Of a DNA stretch of 64,000 bases, positions 42,971 to 54,571 are shown in pieces. How positions within the stretch are numbered: the stretch's first letter is position 1; every line of letters begins with the position of its first letter. The stretch covers positions 1,927,001-1,991,000 of the forward strand of contig OY747702.1 of assembly GCA_963556495.2 (NCBI GenBank), read 5' to 3'. Source of the DNA: Valencia hispanica. Taxonomy: Eukaryota > Chordata > Actinopteri > Cyprinodontiformes > Valenciidae. The notes beneath the pieces are model-generated. The model made no database searches. It was not told the origin of the DNA and saw nothing but the letters and a program-made list of their open reading frames with translations. Made by a program: the position numbers and the translations under genes.

Positions 42971-44390
42971 CATACATTTTATATATACAGTTATATTATT
43001 TTGCCTGAAGTAAACTGTTGAGAAAACTGGTAGACAAAAGATATCAAATTACAACTGGACATCAAAGACCTTTTAAACAAAATGTAAAGTTCTGGGGAAA
43101 AAAATAATTCTGAGATATCTCAAGAAAAAAATGTAATTCCGAGAATACAGTTGTTTGTTTTTTTAGTACTTTGTAAAAAAATAAGTTTAAAATGTTTCTT
43201 GCCAACTGCCATTAAACAGAAGTTTATTGCTTATCGTATTATTTTCAGTGGGGGTTTTTTGTCATAAGTTTAAAATGTCCTACGTTTTTGAACTCACCAT
43301 ACTTTCGAACGTTCCTTGAATGCACCACAGGTGTGAGATGCAGCGTAGTACAGACAAGCTTCTGCCTTAATTCCCGTTGAAAGATCGGTCTATATACATG
43401 CAGATTTATTTTTTAATTTTGAATTAACATTACCTACAAGACAACTTTGTTTGTGAGTGGATGAAATGAACCGAGAAAGGTTTATGATTGGTCAATGGAC
43501 ATAGTCTGATCATGCTGCGTACACATGCGCAGATCATTCCCTTTCTGAGCGTCGGGAAGGAGCAAGCTGGGTCTCTAAAATGCAGGAAATATCGGCGACA
43601 AAGTTTCACAGAAAGTAGCTAAGGGTGGTCAGAAATGTCACTGAATTTGTCGCTAGGCGCTTTTTGGAAAAAAAGTCGTTAAGGGGGTCTGAAAAGTTGT
43701 TAAGGGGGTCTGAAAAGTTCAGAAATAGCGACAAAGTCGCTAAGTTGGCAACACTGCTGAGTAGCAAAGCGCGAACAGGAAGTGACATCATGAAAGGAAC
43801 CCGGGATCATGTCAACAAAATTAAAGCTCCACAATAAAATAAGTGCATCACAGTAAAAATGAAGAAAAACATTACATAACAAAATACACACAGACATAAA
43901 AGGTGGACTTTCGTTGAAATGTTTAGAAATACTTTTAACACACCTGCTACATATACGTTCATATACGTTCAATACGTTATTTTGACGGTGAAATGAGCAC
44001 AACTCAATAATTTTGTCAAATAAAATCATGAAGACCCGTTTGCCCATAGCTTTTACTAAAACTAAGTGAATTTTGAATAAATCAACAAGTAAATAAGAAA
44101 TGTGATCATTTCAACCCATGTTCGACCAAGCAGCCTTATCTTAAATGCAAATCTTAATCTGTTCAGTTTGTAGTTTCCCAGCGTGGTTAACTAGCTACTT
44201 TGCTAATTAAGGAGCTCAGCTGCAGGAGCTTCATCTACAAAATAACGTACAGAAATATTATTTTACTTACCGAAAAAAATGGAGCAGAGACTTCTTAGAT
44301 GGTCTGTTAGTGCAATCAGTACCACAGCGAGCCATCTTTGTCCAATAAGTACACGATTTATATCTAAACACTAATAAAGTTTGCGGATGC
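42971..44390. other. Unassigned sequence with a short tandem duplication
   Basis: No gene was recognised. A 21-base unit beginning GTTAAGGGGGTCTGAAAA is present twice in tandem (43678-43698 and 43699-43719). Flanking blocks GCGACAAAGT and GTCGCTAAG are repeated around it. This may be the end of an unclassified DNA repeat. Confidence 0.4.
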
Positions 44391-45080
44391 AACTGATATT
44401 CAAGTTCAGAGAAAGTAAATGGCCAAAGTCTTAACTTGAGTCCCAGGCTGAAGGCCTTCCCCAGAGCAAGCAGGGGGGGTAAGCAGTCTATGGCGGCAAG
44501 CTGCTAGCCACCGTTAGCCACCGTTAGCCACCAGCCTTAGCGCTGACGGCTCATCCGAGACCTGTCAATCAAAAGGACACGCCCCTAATTATTCATAGTT
44601 TCAAGATTAGATTATGTCTTAATGGATGAGTTAGAAAAGATTCACCCCCTCAGAGTTGTCATGACGATAAACCTGACCTATTGAACCTAAAATGTTTTTT
44701 TGAACCAGGCTGTAAACAGGTTTATTTCTACTGTGAAGTTGGCCTTTTTAACATGGGAGTCAGTGGAAAATTGCTCCTTTCTGGAGCCAGCCCCCAGCGG
44801 ATGAGGGGCTGAACTGCAATTTTTTTTTTTTTTAAAGGTTTTTGGGCCTGAGTGGCCTTTATTGACAGTGGACAGAGTTTATGAAGGGGGAGAGAGGTGG
44901 GGAAAGACATGCGGCAAAGGTTGCCCGGGACAGGAATCGAACCGGGGACGGTTGCATCGAGGACTGAAGCCTCTGCACAATGGGTGCCCACTCTAACCAC
45001 TGTGCCATGCGACACCCCGTGTGAACAGCAATTTTTGTTACTTCCGCGATGGCTTCAAGTCTGAGCGGCAGAGTTTGCCC
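44391..45080 (+). mobile_element. Unclassified fish interspersed repeat (MITE-like), host of a SINE
   Basis: The stretch from about 44400 (CCAAAGTCTTAACTTGAGTC) through TTGAACCAGGCTGTAAACAG and CTGGAGCCAGCCCCCAGCGG to TGGCTTCAAGTCTGAG resembles a widespread fish repeat. A SINE is inserted at 44825-45022. The TAGCCACCGT block is repeated near 44510-44530. No coding capacity was seen. Confidence 0.5.
44811..45036 (-). mobile_element. tRNA-derived SINE with 14-bp target duplications
   Basis: GAACTGCAATTTTT (44811-44824) and GAACAGCAATTTTT (45023-45036) flank the element, with one mismatch. On the minus strand the head contains GGCACAGTGGTTAGAGTGGG (A box) and GGTTCGATTCC (a perfect B box). The tail is AATAAAGGCCACTCAGGCC followed by A residues. 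It belongs to the same family as the SINE at 5285-8065. Confidence 0.9.
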
Positions 45081-45290
45081 CTTGGTATGTACACACTGTT
45101 GAAAGGTATTTTTTCGCTCTAATTTAAAGCCTCTCTTAAAAGGAATAGACACCCATTTAATTTTATGACCCCTGGGCTCTCTCGGGCTCTTATTTCACCT
45201 TCCAGCATGCTCGTTCATTTCTGTAAACAGGAGCAATAAGAAACAACGAACAACAGTTATAGATTTTAACAGCGAGACGTCGTTCGCTGG

Positions 45291-45530
45291 GCTCAGTTCT
45301 CTTAACTGGGCGCAGTTCTACGTCAGCATAGAGTTTTTATTGAACCAAGAGTTGCATGAAACCCCTCCCACATCGATCTTTGTTCACAGAATAAAGATCA
45401 AAGCTTCTTCACATAAGGCAACGCTTGATATACTACATTCTTCTTGATTGTTCACTGTTTCTAAGTGTTTCCACATGCACTACAGAATTAAACCCTCATA
45501 CAACATTTACAGAATTTTTTTCTCTTCATC
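45291..45530 (+). repeat. LTR-like direct repeat of the endogenous retrovirus, left copy
   Basis: This segment (from CGTTCGCTGGGCTCAGTTCT to ACAACATTTACAGAATTTTT) is nearly identical to 54570-54707 plus 55343-55460 in the same orientation. It contains AATAAAGATCAAAGCTTC, a polyadenylation signal in R/U5 position. The two copies frame the retroviral pieces, which supports reading them as LTR 3' parts. The upstream U3 is not recognisable here. Confidence 0.6.
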
Positions 45531-46772
45531 TCCTTCTTTTGACCTCTCATAATAATAAGAGGTCATCATATATAAAGAAAAACGTCAGGCATCATACTTA
45601 TACAATCATCAATTTTGAGTTCTTTTTCTCTGGATCTTTTTCGCATTAGCAGTCAAGTCATCTTGTTCTGGCCGGGAATTGTGCTCGTCCAGCTCGCTCT
45701 TCTATGACCAAGGGTGAGAGGTTACTAGCACATCACCGAAATTTAGCAAACAGTGTATGTCTTCAGTAGCCTTGAGTTTGACAACTCTCAGGACTCTGCA
45801 CGCAGACCAGAGGATCGTTCTGCCCCGTTTGGCAGGGGTCTCAGCTTCTTTTCCTTCGAACCCTGCTGCCCCAGCTGGGCAGCTCTGCGCTCCAAGCCAC
45901 CCTGCCACCTGATGGTGCAGGTGTGCTGAAGAAGGAAACCTCTCAGCAGAGGGTTCAAGTAGGTTGTGTGGTCTGCTTGTCGCTGTTCTGCACCCGCTCT
46001 GGCTTGCTCCTCAGTGGGAGTGCATTGGCTCCACCCTTTTTCTTTAGTCTGACAACCTGAGAGATCCTGGTCTGGTTGGCTACTGGTCTCTCACCTGGTC
46101 AACAAAGCCTTAAAGAACAGCTCACAACTAATTTACCTGTTCTGTTTGCTTTATCCATAATTGTATCTAATTTGAGATTAATTTCTTATGCATTTGTCCT
46201 TTTTTTTTTTAAATCCCTCACTCACCCCATAGTTCTAAGTAGTGCCGCACTGATCGGCCGCACTAACACAAAATCAAACTATTATCCAGATTGCTACAAA
46301 CATTAGGTCTATCTATAGAAAAAGCTATTACTTTTGCTTTATGTTGAACTCACAGAAATCATCATTGAATGAAAGCGCACTCTAAAAATCCTGTATCAAA
46401 ATTGAACAACACTGGAACAACCTAGACCATAAAGAATTTTTCTTCAAAATATATAGTAGGGCTTATAATGTAAATAAAAACTTCCAAACAAACACTAACT
46501 GCATAAACATGCCACAAGGCAAGGTGAAGATGTGTGCCAAAACAACCAACCGCACAAAGATGCCAAAACAGAATGTAAAAACAGGAAACATCAGGTGTTT
46601 GGATTGTGCAAGTGGTATGATGAGCATGTGAGACCGCTCCAAAGAGAAAATGCTCCACTGCTTAAAGCTCAACCCCCCCCCACAGAAGGATCACAGTCTA
46701 ATTTTATTAATTTACTCCGCTAACAGCTTAAGTTCATTAAACCTATAGTTTTATAAGATTTTACCACATCAC
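45531..46772. other. Presumed retroviral leader or gag region, unrecognised
   Basis: It lies between the left LTR-like repeat and the inverted arm. No gag domain was recognised in any frame. The stretch includes a GC-richer block (45650-46080) and a C run at 46672-46681. Part may be unrelated insertions. Confidence 0.3.
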
Positions 46773-47275
46773 CGGCTGTTTTTATTCATTTTCTAAGCTG
46801 ATGAAACCTAATACTTAATAAAAGAAAACTATAATTTCAACCTATTTAACCAAGACTGTTGAACCCCAAACAAATACAGTTTTTTCTTTATTTATCTGAA
46901 ATGCTTTGAAGCGACGAATTGAAAGGCCAAAAATAGTTGAAATCTAAAATAGTTGAAATCTAAATTCCCCTTCTGCTTTACATCAGTAAGGATATCCCCC
47001 TTTTACTGAAACAGAACTCCATGTACAAACCAATCTGTTTCAGAAACATCCAATTATAAAAGTGTCCTTTTAATCAGGTGTGACTAGATTTACAGTGTAT
47101 GACAGAGAGATTTGTTTTAGTTCAATAAGCACCTGTATTGTAGATTAATCTCCATGTATATTTATAGTCGTTAGGCTCAATTCCTGCATCTCAGCTGCTA
47201 TACCTTTTAGACCTGCCAGGGAAGAATTAACAAAACCACTGAATCTATAATTTAATGTGTCCAATTTTAACATGA
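46773..47275 (-). repeat. Left arm of a 500-bp inverted repeat (env end and presumed U3)
   Basis: The reverse complement of this segment matches 54073-54571 almost base for base, with a few small differences (for example a short extra AAATAGTTGAAATCTA in the left arm). Its inner end encodes the end of the envelope fragment. Further out it holds a polypurine-like AAAAGGGGGATA. The arms lie 6.8 kb apart. Confidence 0.85.
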
Positions 47276-47513
47276 CCTTACCCACCCCGGTCCATGGGAA
47301 AAGAGATAATATAACCTTATTTCCATCCCTCCATAATTTGTGTTCAGGGGGTGTATTGGAGCCCCAGATGGGATCATGAGGGGCTGAAACATCACGCCTC
47401 CTCCTTCTGCTGTGTCGGATCTCCAATGCAGATACAAGGAAAGAATGCTCTGTAAGTCTCAACAGAAGCACATCCACCCTTCCCATTTGGAGGGTGATGG
47501 GAGTTAGAGCCAA
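47145..47513 (-). pseudogene. Endogenous retroviral envelope fragment (SU/TM junction)
   Basis: A 122-codon open segment carries a basic furin-like site (RHSRRRRRD, residues 33-41), then a hydrophobic glycine-containing segment (VILSLFPWTGVGKVML, 67-82) in the position of a fusion peptide. A helical, heptad-like stretch ends at the stop. This is the layout of the SU-to-TM junction of retroviral envelope glycoproteins. Most of SU and the remaining TM ectodomain, membrane anchor and tail are absent or unreadable. A preceding 68-codon frame at 47663-47869 may be SU in a shifted frame. This is an old, defective copy. Confidence 0.7.
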
Positions 47514-47947
47514 GATACGCAGCGAATCAGCAGGTCGTCCATCACATTCACGGTCTCAAAGTATGGAGCACATACGGTATATTTGTCCCATGTACCCAGA
47601 TTGGTATGAAAGTGTGGTCAGATTTTTATCATTTTCAAAACAAATAAATCTTTGGTCAGTTCTTAAGTGTGTCGTCCCAGTCTCCCATTTACCCTTTCTT
47701 TTGTCATGGAAGTATGTAAATTTTTACCCATATAACTTCCCGTTCGTTCATGCACTTCACGCTCAGAATTTGTCCAAATCCTGGAGAGGAGTGTAACATC
47801 TGGAAACAGATCACTAAGATTAGTGAAAGCTTCTACATATATGAGTAAATGTCCTACAGAGTATGGCATTTGAGAACAAACAAAACAGTTAATAATGCTT
47901 CATTTATGTGCTAGATATCTGTGTGTATCAAATGGGTTTCTGTGTGT
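47514..47947 (-). pseudogene. Possible decayed envelope SU region
   Basis: It lies directly 5' of the envelope fragment on the minus strand. The frame at 47663-47869 contains hydrophilic sequence without recognised motif. Assignment is by position only. Confidence 0.35.
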
Positions 47948-49935
47948 CCAAGGCCGGATTATCCAATGGGCATTATGGGCACAGGCCCAGGGGCCCACGC
48001 CCACTGGGGGGCCCACAGTTTAAGGAAGAAAAAAAATATCGTCTTTATATTTCAAATATGGCAGAGATCGGTGCTGGCGGAGAGATAACCAATAAGATCC
48101 ACACCATTTTGTTTACCCTAACAAAGTTACATAGTCCCTAATGTGCAGTTGTGGAAACCATGGTAACATGCCCCACCCCTGCCCCAGCAAGTAGTGCTCT
48201 GCTGACCATCACCGGACAGTGGGAGTATATTAGAGAATCTAAAATGAGCGAAAAAAGGCGGTTTCTATAAATGAAAGAGAGAAAGATGAGAAGAAGACAT
48301 GTTTATTAAGAAGTCTGTCATCTACTGACAGGTTCTGTGTAAAACCTAAGGAGGTAAATCAGGAAAAAGAAGACATGGTGGATGATGGTGAGCCAATGAA
48401 CCTGTTCGGACGGGACTGCGTTAGCTACACAACACAACCTGAGGCTAGCTGTAGCAGCAGCAGCTCAGACTGGGTTTATCCGCTGTGGGACGCAGCATTG
48501 TGGGGGACAGTTAACGTAAATGCTTACACTGTTGTTATCAATGGTGAACTGCTGCTTCTAATAATCGGACGACCAGATATCCAGCTACATCCCGTGATCG
48601 AGGTTTGGGCGGTAAAGTGACCCAAACCTAATGATCTGCTGTCACTTCCCAAGTGGAGAAAAAGTTTCTTCAGACTGGATCACATGTTCACCAACCACAG
48701 GTAGGCTAATATCTTTTGTTTCCCCTGCATCTTATATGGAGCAAATAAAACCAGTACATTAGTGGTTTCTCTGACTGGAAACACTCGGAATGCGTGTGTG
48801 ATCATGAAGAAAGCTCTGATCATGGCATCAGTGCTGCTAGCATCAGCCACTGGTAGCAGGACAGAAAGCTAAACTGGACCAGCTGGAGGGAGAGACGCGG
48901 TACTGGTGGGAGGTTCTGCTCAGGCTGATCGTTGCTCTCAGTCAATTTTTAGGTGAAAGAGGTTTCTGTGGTGATGATGAATTACTTAGATCAGCACATA
49001 TTCACTTTGTTGGCATTTATCTGTCAGTTTGGTCATTTTCTTAATGAACTCATAAAGAGGTGGACAGAAAGGCTGGAGCAGCACATCATGGAGGACAGTC
49101 AAAAGTAGGAATGCACTGATCAAAACATTTGATATTATTGCTCTTATGGCCAATAACTATTATTTACAAGGTTATAAATATTGCATTAATCTCTTACAGA
49201 GATGGAAATAAATAGTGATTTTTAATATTGGCTCAGTTTTACTTATCAGACCAATACAATATGTTAAAAAATGACTAACATTGGCAGATGCCGATGTTGG
49301 TGTCAATACATTGTGCATTCCTAGACAAGAGCCCTGTTTTCAAGGTTTTACTTATGAAAAACAGGAGAGGAGGAGGAAAGAGACAGTAGAGGAGGATGGA
49401 GAAACAGGAGTTTAGAGATACAGATACAGGTTTATTAAACACATTATTATGTAAAAGGAAAAGCATTTGTTTTTACTTTGCATTCATTTTCCATTTATGA
49501 TCAAATGCTTTAAAGTATGAGTCAGGTTTACTTAAACTGATTGCACTATTTTTTAATCAATAAAAGAGAAAATAAAAATAGTGGAAAGACAGACAGAGAC
49601 ACAGAAGGGCAGCATTAGCTGTGAAGCAAAAGAACTGAAGGAGCTTTGAGAGAGGAGAGGAGAGACAGGAAAGAAAAATTAACGAGTATGAGTGAGTTTT
49701 TGTGATTTAGTTATGGAACAATGTGAATTGTAGTCCTGGCCTGGTAGAGGTGAGATCAAGCAGGATGTGTTTACATAGGCAAGGGAGTTACACCGCTGTG
49801 TTGGGTTTTGATATTGTTGCCCTCAGATGAGCAATGTAGTTTTACAAGACTGGTGAAAATCCTATTTAAATTATGTTATTTTTTTGGCGGCGAGGGGGCC
49901 CTTTGAACATTTTGTGCCCAGGGGCCTCTGCTAAC
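47948..49935 (+). mobile_element. DNA-transposon-like repeat inserted in the retroviral remnant
   Basis: The block starts GGCCGGATTATCCAATGGGC with AGGCCCAGGGGCCCACG and ends near GAGGGGGCCCTTTGAACATT TTGTGCCCAGGGGCC, matching the ends of a common fish DNA repeat with GGGGCCC motifs. A short decayed N-terminal frame (about 48250-48400, including LRSLSSTDRFCVKPKEV) is compatible with a hAT/ZMYM-type protein start. The catalytic domain was not found. It separates the envelope part from the integrase part. Confidence 0.45.
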
Positions 49936-51320
49936 ATGTTTCCTTCTCTGAGTGAACCAAGACAATAAATCAGTATTCTCATGTGCTATATGTCGTTTTT
50001 CTGTGAGTCCTAATATTCCTATTGAAATAGCACCACCAAAAAGCTGTAAAAATAAAAGTACTAGGTAGCACGAAAACCTCCATAGTTACCATCTCTCCCT
50101 TCAAGCAGTTTCTATAGAAAAGTGGTTCTCCTGGATCTCTTCACTGAAGTTGAAACAAGTGAACCCTATTGTATTCACCTCCTTTTGTGATCAGTCTGAA
50201 ACACCACTTTACTTACACTGCATTCTCTATATCTAGTAATGGTCTCTGCTTTTTACAAATGGTTAAATGTATCCAACCCAGTCTGTTAGCTGGACAGCCG
50301 TTGAAGTGGTGAAAAATACCTGGAATGGCCCTTCCCACCTGGGTGATGACCAGTTTTCTGTTTACAGCTTTAATCGGGATCCAGTCTCCTACTTTCAGCT
50401 CACTTCTTCCTGCAGGAATATAGGATCATCAGGCATATGATTAGTTTGCATTTATAACTTATTTACTTTTCAGTATTTTGATCATGAAAACCACTAGATC
50501 TTAATCACATTGTTTTTCAGAAGAGAATATACCAAACTAAGGAATTCTATATCTACGCCCATAGATTATTTCAAATATAATGAGGCCAATATTCAAATTT
50601 GGTGTTATATTCATGTATAGTTCACTAAATCAAGACAATATCCAATTCTGTCCTGTTTCTTCCATTGCTTTTTTCAATTTGCAACATCTTTATCATAAAA
50701 TCATAAATCAGTTTGTAATTGTTCCTCTTATTGTAATATACCAAACTGTAGGAGAGTGTAAGGTGTTCCATAGATTGTTTCAAATGGTGTCAGGCCTTGT
50801 TCCACTACTTTGTGTGATATTCATATGTAGCTTAACCATAACTAAACAGTCAATCCAATTCTGTTTAGTCTCATCCATGGCCTTACTTAGTCTGCTTTTA
50901 GAATCCAACTGTCTCTTTAAAATAATCTATAATTTTTGTCCTATCTTATCAATTATTTCATTCACAAAATGTGTTCCGTTACCACTATAGATTATTTGTG
51001 GATCCCAAATCTAGGCATTATTCTCTAAACAACATTTCTGCAACAGTTAGTGTATCAGAATGTTTCACTGTCAACATTTCAATCCATTTGGAGAAAATAT
51101 TTGTTTCTTACAAAACAGAACTTCTCTTCGCATTGATTTAGTTCTCCAAAAAAATCCATGCATATTGCTTCAGAAAAATAATTTGTAGTTGGAAATGACC
51201 TCTTTGTGGTCTTATAAATCTTTGCAGTCTATGTTTTGCACACATTAGACAGGCCAAACAAAATTTTTATGTGACTTTTATCATACCTCCCCTGTTTAGA
51301 CATGACAAGTCTAATACTGA
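49936..51320 (-). pseudogene. Endogenous retroviral integrase remnant
   Basis: The minus strand shows, in order, a cysteine-containing zinc-binding region (CLACLMCAKH, about 51260), core pieces including NGTHFVNEIIDKIGQ (about 50985) and NWIDCLVMVKLHMNITQ (about 50850), and a C-terminal domain block GDWIPIKAVNRK ... GWIHLT (50400-50270). Frameshifts and stops separate the pieces. Order and motifs fit an integrase of gamma/epsilon-retrovirus-like type. It is a non-functional fossil. Confidence 0.65.
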
Positions 51321-52100
51321 CGCCCATCTGTATAGGATTTTCAGCAAAACATGTTTCCCCTCGGTTCAGACAGTGAGATCATCTTCTTCAGTACAGCCTT
51401 TGTTAGCTCAAAGCTGTTTCTTAATATTATATGAGAAGCTTTTTTTGTTTTGTTTTCATGTCTGGCACACTTCTATGTTCACATAATAATCAGTTTCAGA
51501 ATTGAATTGTCTGTAATAAATGCTCTAATTTATTCGCCACTAGAGGTCAACATACCCCTGCTCCCCATTGTTGGCCAAAAACATGCAAGGTTGAATTTGG
51601 ATCTTCTATTAGCAATAATATAATTATCTCATCTTTATCTGATTACAAACTTCAGTTAGAACTTTAATTTTTTTCTTTTCCAAGTAGAACAGTTCTTTGC
51701 TAGCTGTCCCGTTTCAAGAGTTTTATGAAAATCTACAATTTGGATTATTAATTTATATGCTACAAATAACATGCCCAACTTCAAGTGAAATAGGAAATCT
51801 TTTCCTAACAAATTAAAAAACAATCTGGAGATAATATAATTACCACTACAGATTCTTTCTGTAGCTAAATCTATTATTTTTATTTCATTTTTAACAACTC
51901 AATCTAAGATTTTGTCTGAGTGAAAAACAATATTCCTCTAAATTCAGCACTTTCCTCTCCATCTGGCTTCATTCACTTCCTCTACTTCACAATCACATAA
52001 TCAATAACTGATATTTTCATAATAAAACATCACATTTTTATTTACATTCTCTATTCCTTGCTCTCTGCCTATCTGCTCCTTCATAAAGATTCTAAAAATT
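51321..52100 (-). pseudogene. Endogenous retroviral protease remnant
   Basis: On the minus strand around 51835-51780 the frame contains NLLGKDFLFHLKLGM, resembling the conserved C-terminal motif of retropepsins. The polymerase and RNase H that should lie between protease and integrase are missing (only about 450 bases separate them), so pol carries a large deletion. Confidence 0.4.
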
Positions 52101-53685
52101 AGCTTGTTATTATGATTATATGTGGAAGAGTCTGTTGCTGGATGTCCAAAAACGTGGTCCCATTATTCAACTCAGATTGGGCCAGGTCTGGCAACCTTTC
52201 CCAATCTCAGGTGTAGGTCCAGACATCTTTCCTGCTTAATCAGACCCTTAATTTTATCCCATTAGCAACAACTCCATTGAGTATAAATATTGAAATGCGC
52301 TTATACTCGGTGTGCTACGGTAACTAAAGTTGAATATTGGAGTGCGTTACTAAATTCTGTCCTATGGTAATCCTTTAACGAAAAATTCCTCTCTTCTTTG
52401 CAGTCTCTAACCCAGCGCATTGCGAGATTGTTCCCCTCCAACATGTACCTATCTGTCATCAAAATGTTAGAAGCAAGCAATTGAAGCTGCCGTTTGTTAC
52501 AAAGAGTAAATCCACACGTAGCCACCCAGCTGTTGCTACCCCACAGGACCTGTAGACATCCGCCTGATTTTTAAAATAAAATCACTCTGGTCATAATTCG
52601 TCATTGTTAAACCATTTCTTTTCTACTATACGAGAGATCTCCCAGAATTCCCATGAATGTCATTCAAAATATTAGCTATGTTCTTCAATTGTATTATTAT
52701 AGAGTAACAGTTGCCGCTGTACTTAGGAAATCCCAACCTTTTGGAAACAACGCTGCACGCAGCTCATAAAACACCCCCCTTTCATTATCAGCTAACGGGG
52801 GAGGTGTGTCGTATCCCCTCTGCATTCCTTCCGTTTACTGGCAAGTTTGGATAACCTTTAACAATTTTGAAACGCATGATGGATCTGGTTTTAGTGCATG
52901 AATGCTAGAAAAGCAATAAAAATTCAAACACAAGTCTTTTCTCTCAGGAAGCGCATTTACCGGTGCTGACGTACCCCACCACAGTTGGTTTAATTATTAA
53001 GAGAACGACTAACGACTCTTTGTTGAGGGAAAGAGGAAGGGGGTCGCTTGTTTATTATGAGAACAGCCCTTCCTTGAAGGAAAGAGGGATAATTCCTTAA
53101 AATCAGGATAAAGCGGTTTACCTTGCTCTTCAAAGGATTTTTTAAGTGAGAACTTTATCTTTTACTTTTTTTCACGGAACTTTAGGAGAGAACAGAAAGT
53201 TTAAAACGTTTGTCAGTCGTTAATTACCCGTCAGGACCCCCGCTTTTTTTCCTTTTTGCTTTTCTTCTTTAAGCGGAATTCCTTTGTTTGAGACAGTCAA
53301 TGGTTTTTCTTCAAATTTTGATCTTTTTAGTTTTAGTTAAGATCGCAGCTTCCAAGAAGTGCACGGAATTCCTCAATTAATCGACCTTCAAATTCATAAT
53401 CTTTTATTTATTTTCAAAGAAATGTTTTATTGTCTTTTCTTTTACATAAATTTTGCATCTCCTTTATGTGTTCTTTGCTATTTCCCTCCCATATTTTGAT
53501 ATGTTATATTTTGCTGTTTTTATTTTTCATTTTTAAACATTATCATTCCCATGTTAATGAAATAAATTCAGCTTTTATTTCTCTTTTATCTGATCTATTT
53601 ATCTTATCGTAGTGTTATTTACTCAATTTTCTAACAATGAGACTCTTCTCGGCCTACTTCAGCTGCTTCAAAAGGAAGAAATCTC

Positions 53686-53731
<46 letters not shown>

Positions 53732-54072
53732 CACACAACCGGTTTATCACACATTAATAGCATTATGTATTTTATTATCATGGTTTTTTTCATTACTAGT
53801 ATCATTATTATTATATATTATTTATTATTATTGATCTGAGGTCCCAGACCTCTGCGCGGTTTGCTGAAGTCAAACCCCAGTCATATTCTGTTTTACCAGG
53901 GATTTTCATTGTGAGATCCCCGATCATCAAGCAAAGATCCCCGATCTTTATTTGCAAAATCACAAACTTGTATTAATAAGGTCCCGGACCTACAGGCCTA
54001 TTTCTTATTTCTCTTTTTTTTATTATTCTTTCACGCATCAACTTTTTTACTCACTGGCTGATGTCCTTGTGG
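52101..54072. other. Unassigned, presumed 5' part of the minus-strand retroviral remnant
   Basis: The minus-strand ORF at 52301-52525 has no recognised domain. A (CA)n microsatellite lies at 53691-53729. Bases 53850-54000 hold paired motifs GATCCCCGATC (twice) and GGTCCCAGACC with GGTCCCGGACC. No LTR boundary could be fixed. Confidence 0.35.
53691..53729 (+). repeat. (CA)n microsatellite
   Basis: About 19 uninterrupted CA units. The overlapping THTHTH-containing ORFs (53612-53839 and 53637-53834) result from it. Confidence 0.95.
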
Positions 54073-54571
54073 ATGTTAAAATTGGACACATTAAATTATA
54101 GATTCAGTGGTTTTGTTAATTCTTCCCTGGCAGGTCTAAAAGGTATAGCAGCTGAGATGCAGGAATTGAGCCTAACGACTATAAATATACATGGAGATTA
54201 ATCTACAATACAGGTGCTTATTGAACTAAAACAAATCTCTCTGTCATAGACTGTAAATCTAGTCACACCTCATTAAAAGGAGACTTTCATAATTGGATGT
54301 TTCTGAAACAGATTGGTTTGTACATGGAGTTCTGTTTCAGTAAAAGGGGGATATCCTTACTGATGTAAAGCAGAAGGGGAATTTAGATTTCAACTGTTTT
54401 TGGTTTCAACTATTTTTGGCCTTTCAATTCGTCGCTTCAAAGCATTTCAGATAAATAAAGAAAAAACTGTATTTGTTTGGGGTTCAACAGTCTTTTGGTT
54501 AAGTAGGTTGAAATTATAGTTTTCCTTTATAAAGTATTAGGTTTCATCAGCTTAGAAAATGAATAAAAACG
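54073..54571 (+). repeat. Right arm of the inverted repeat (env end and presumed U3)
   Basis: It mirrors 46773-47275. In this orientation the envelope end (FVNSSLAGLKGIAAEMQEL) is followed by a polypurine-like AAAAGGGGGATA (about 54345) and then directly by the LTR-like repeat at 54570. This is the expected order of env, polypurine tract, U3 and R/U5. Confidence 0.85.

Noticed and set aside
53612..53839. ORFs with THTHTH repeats
   Set aside because: They translate a CA microsatellite.
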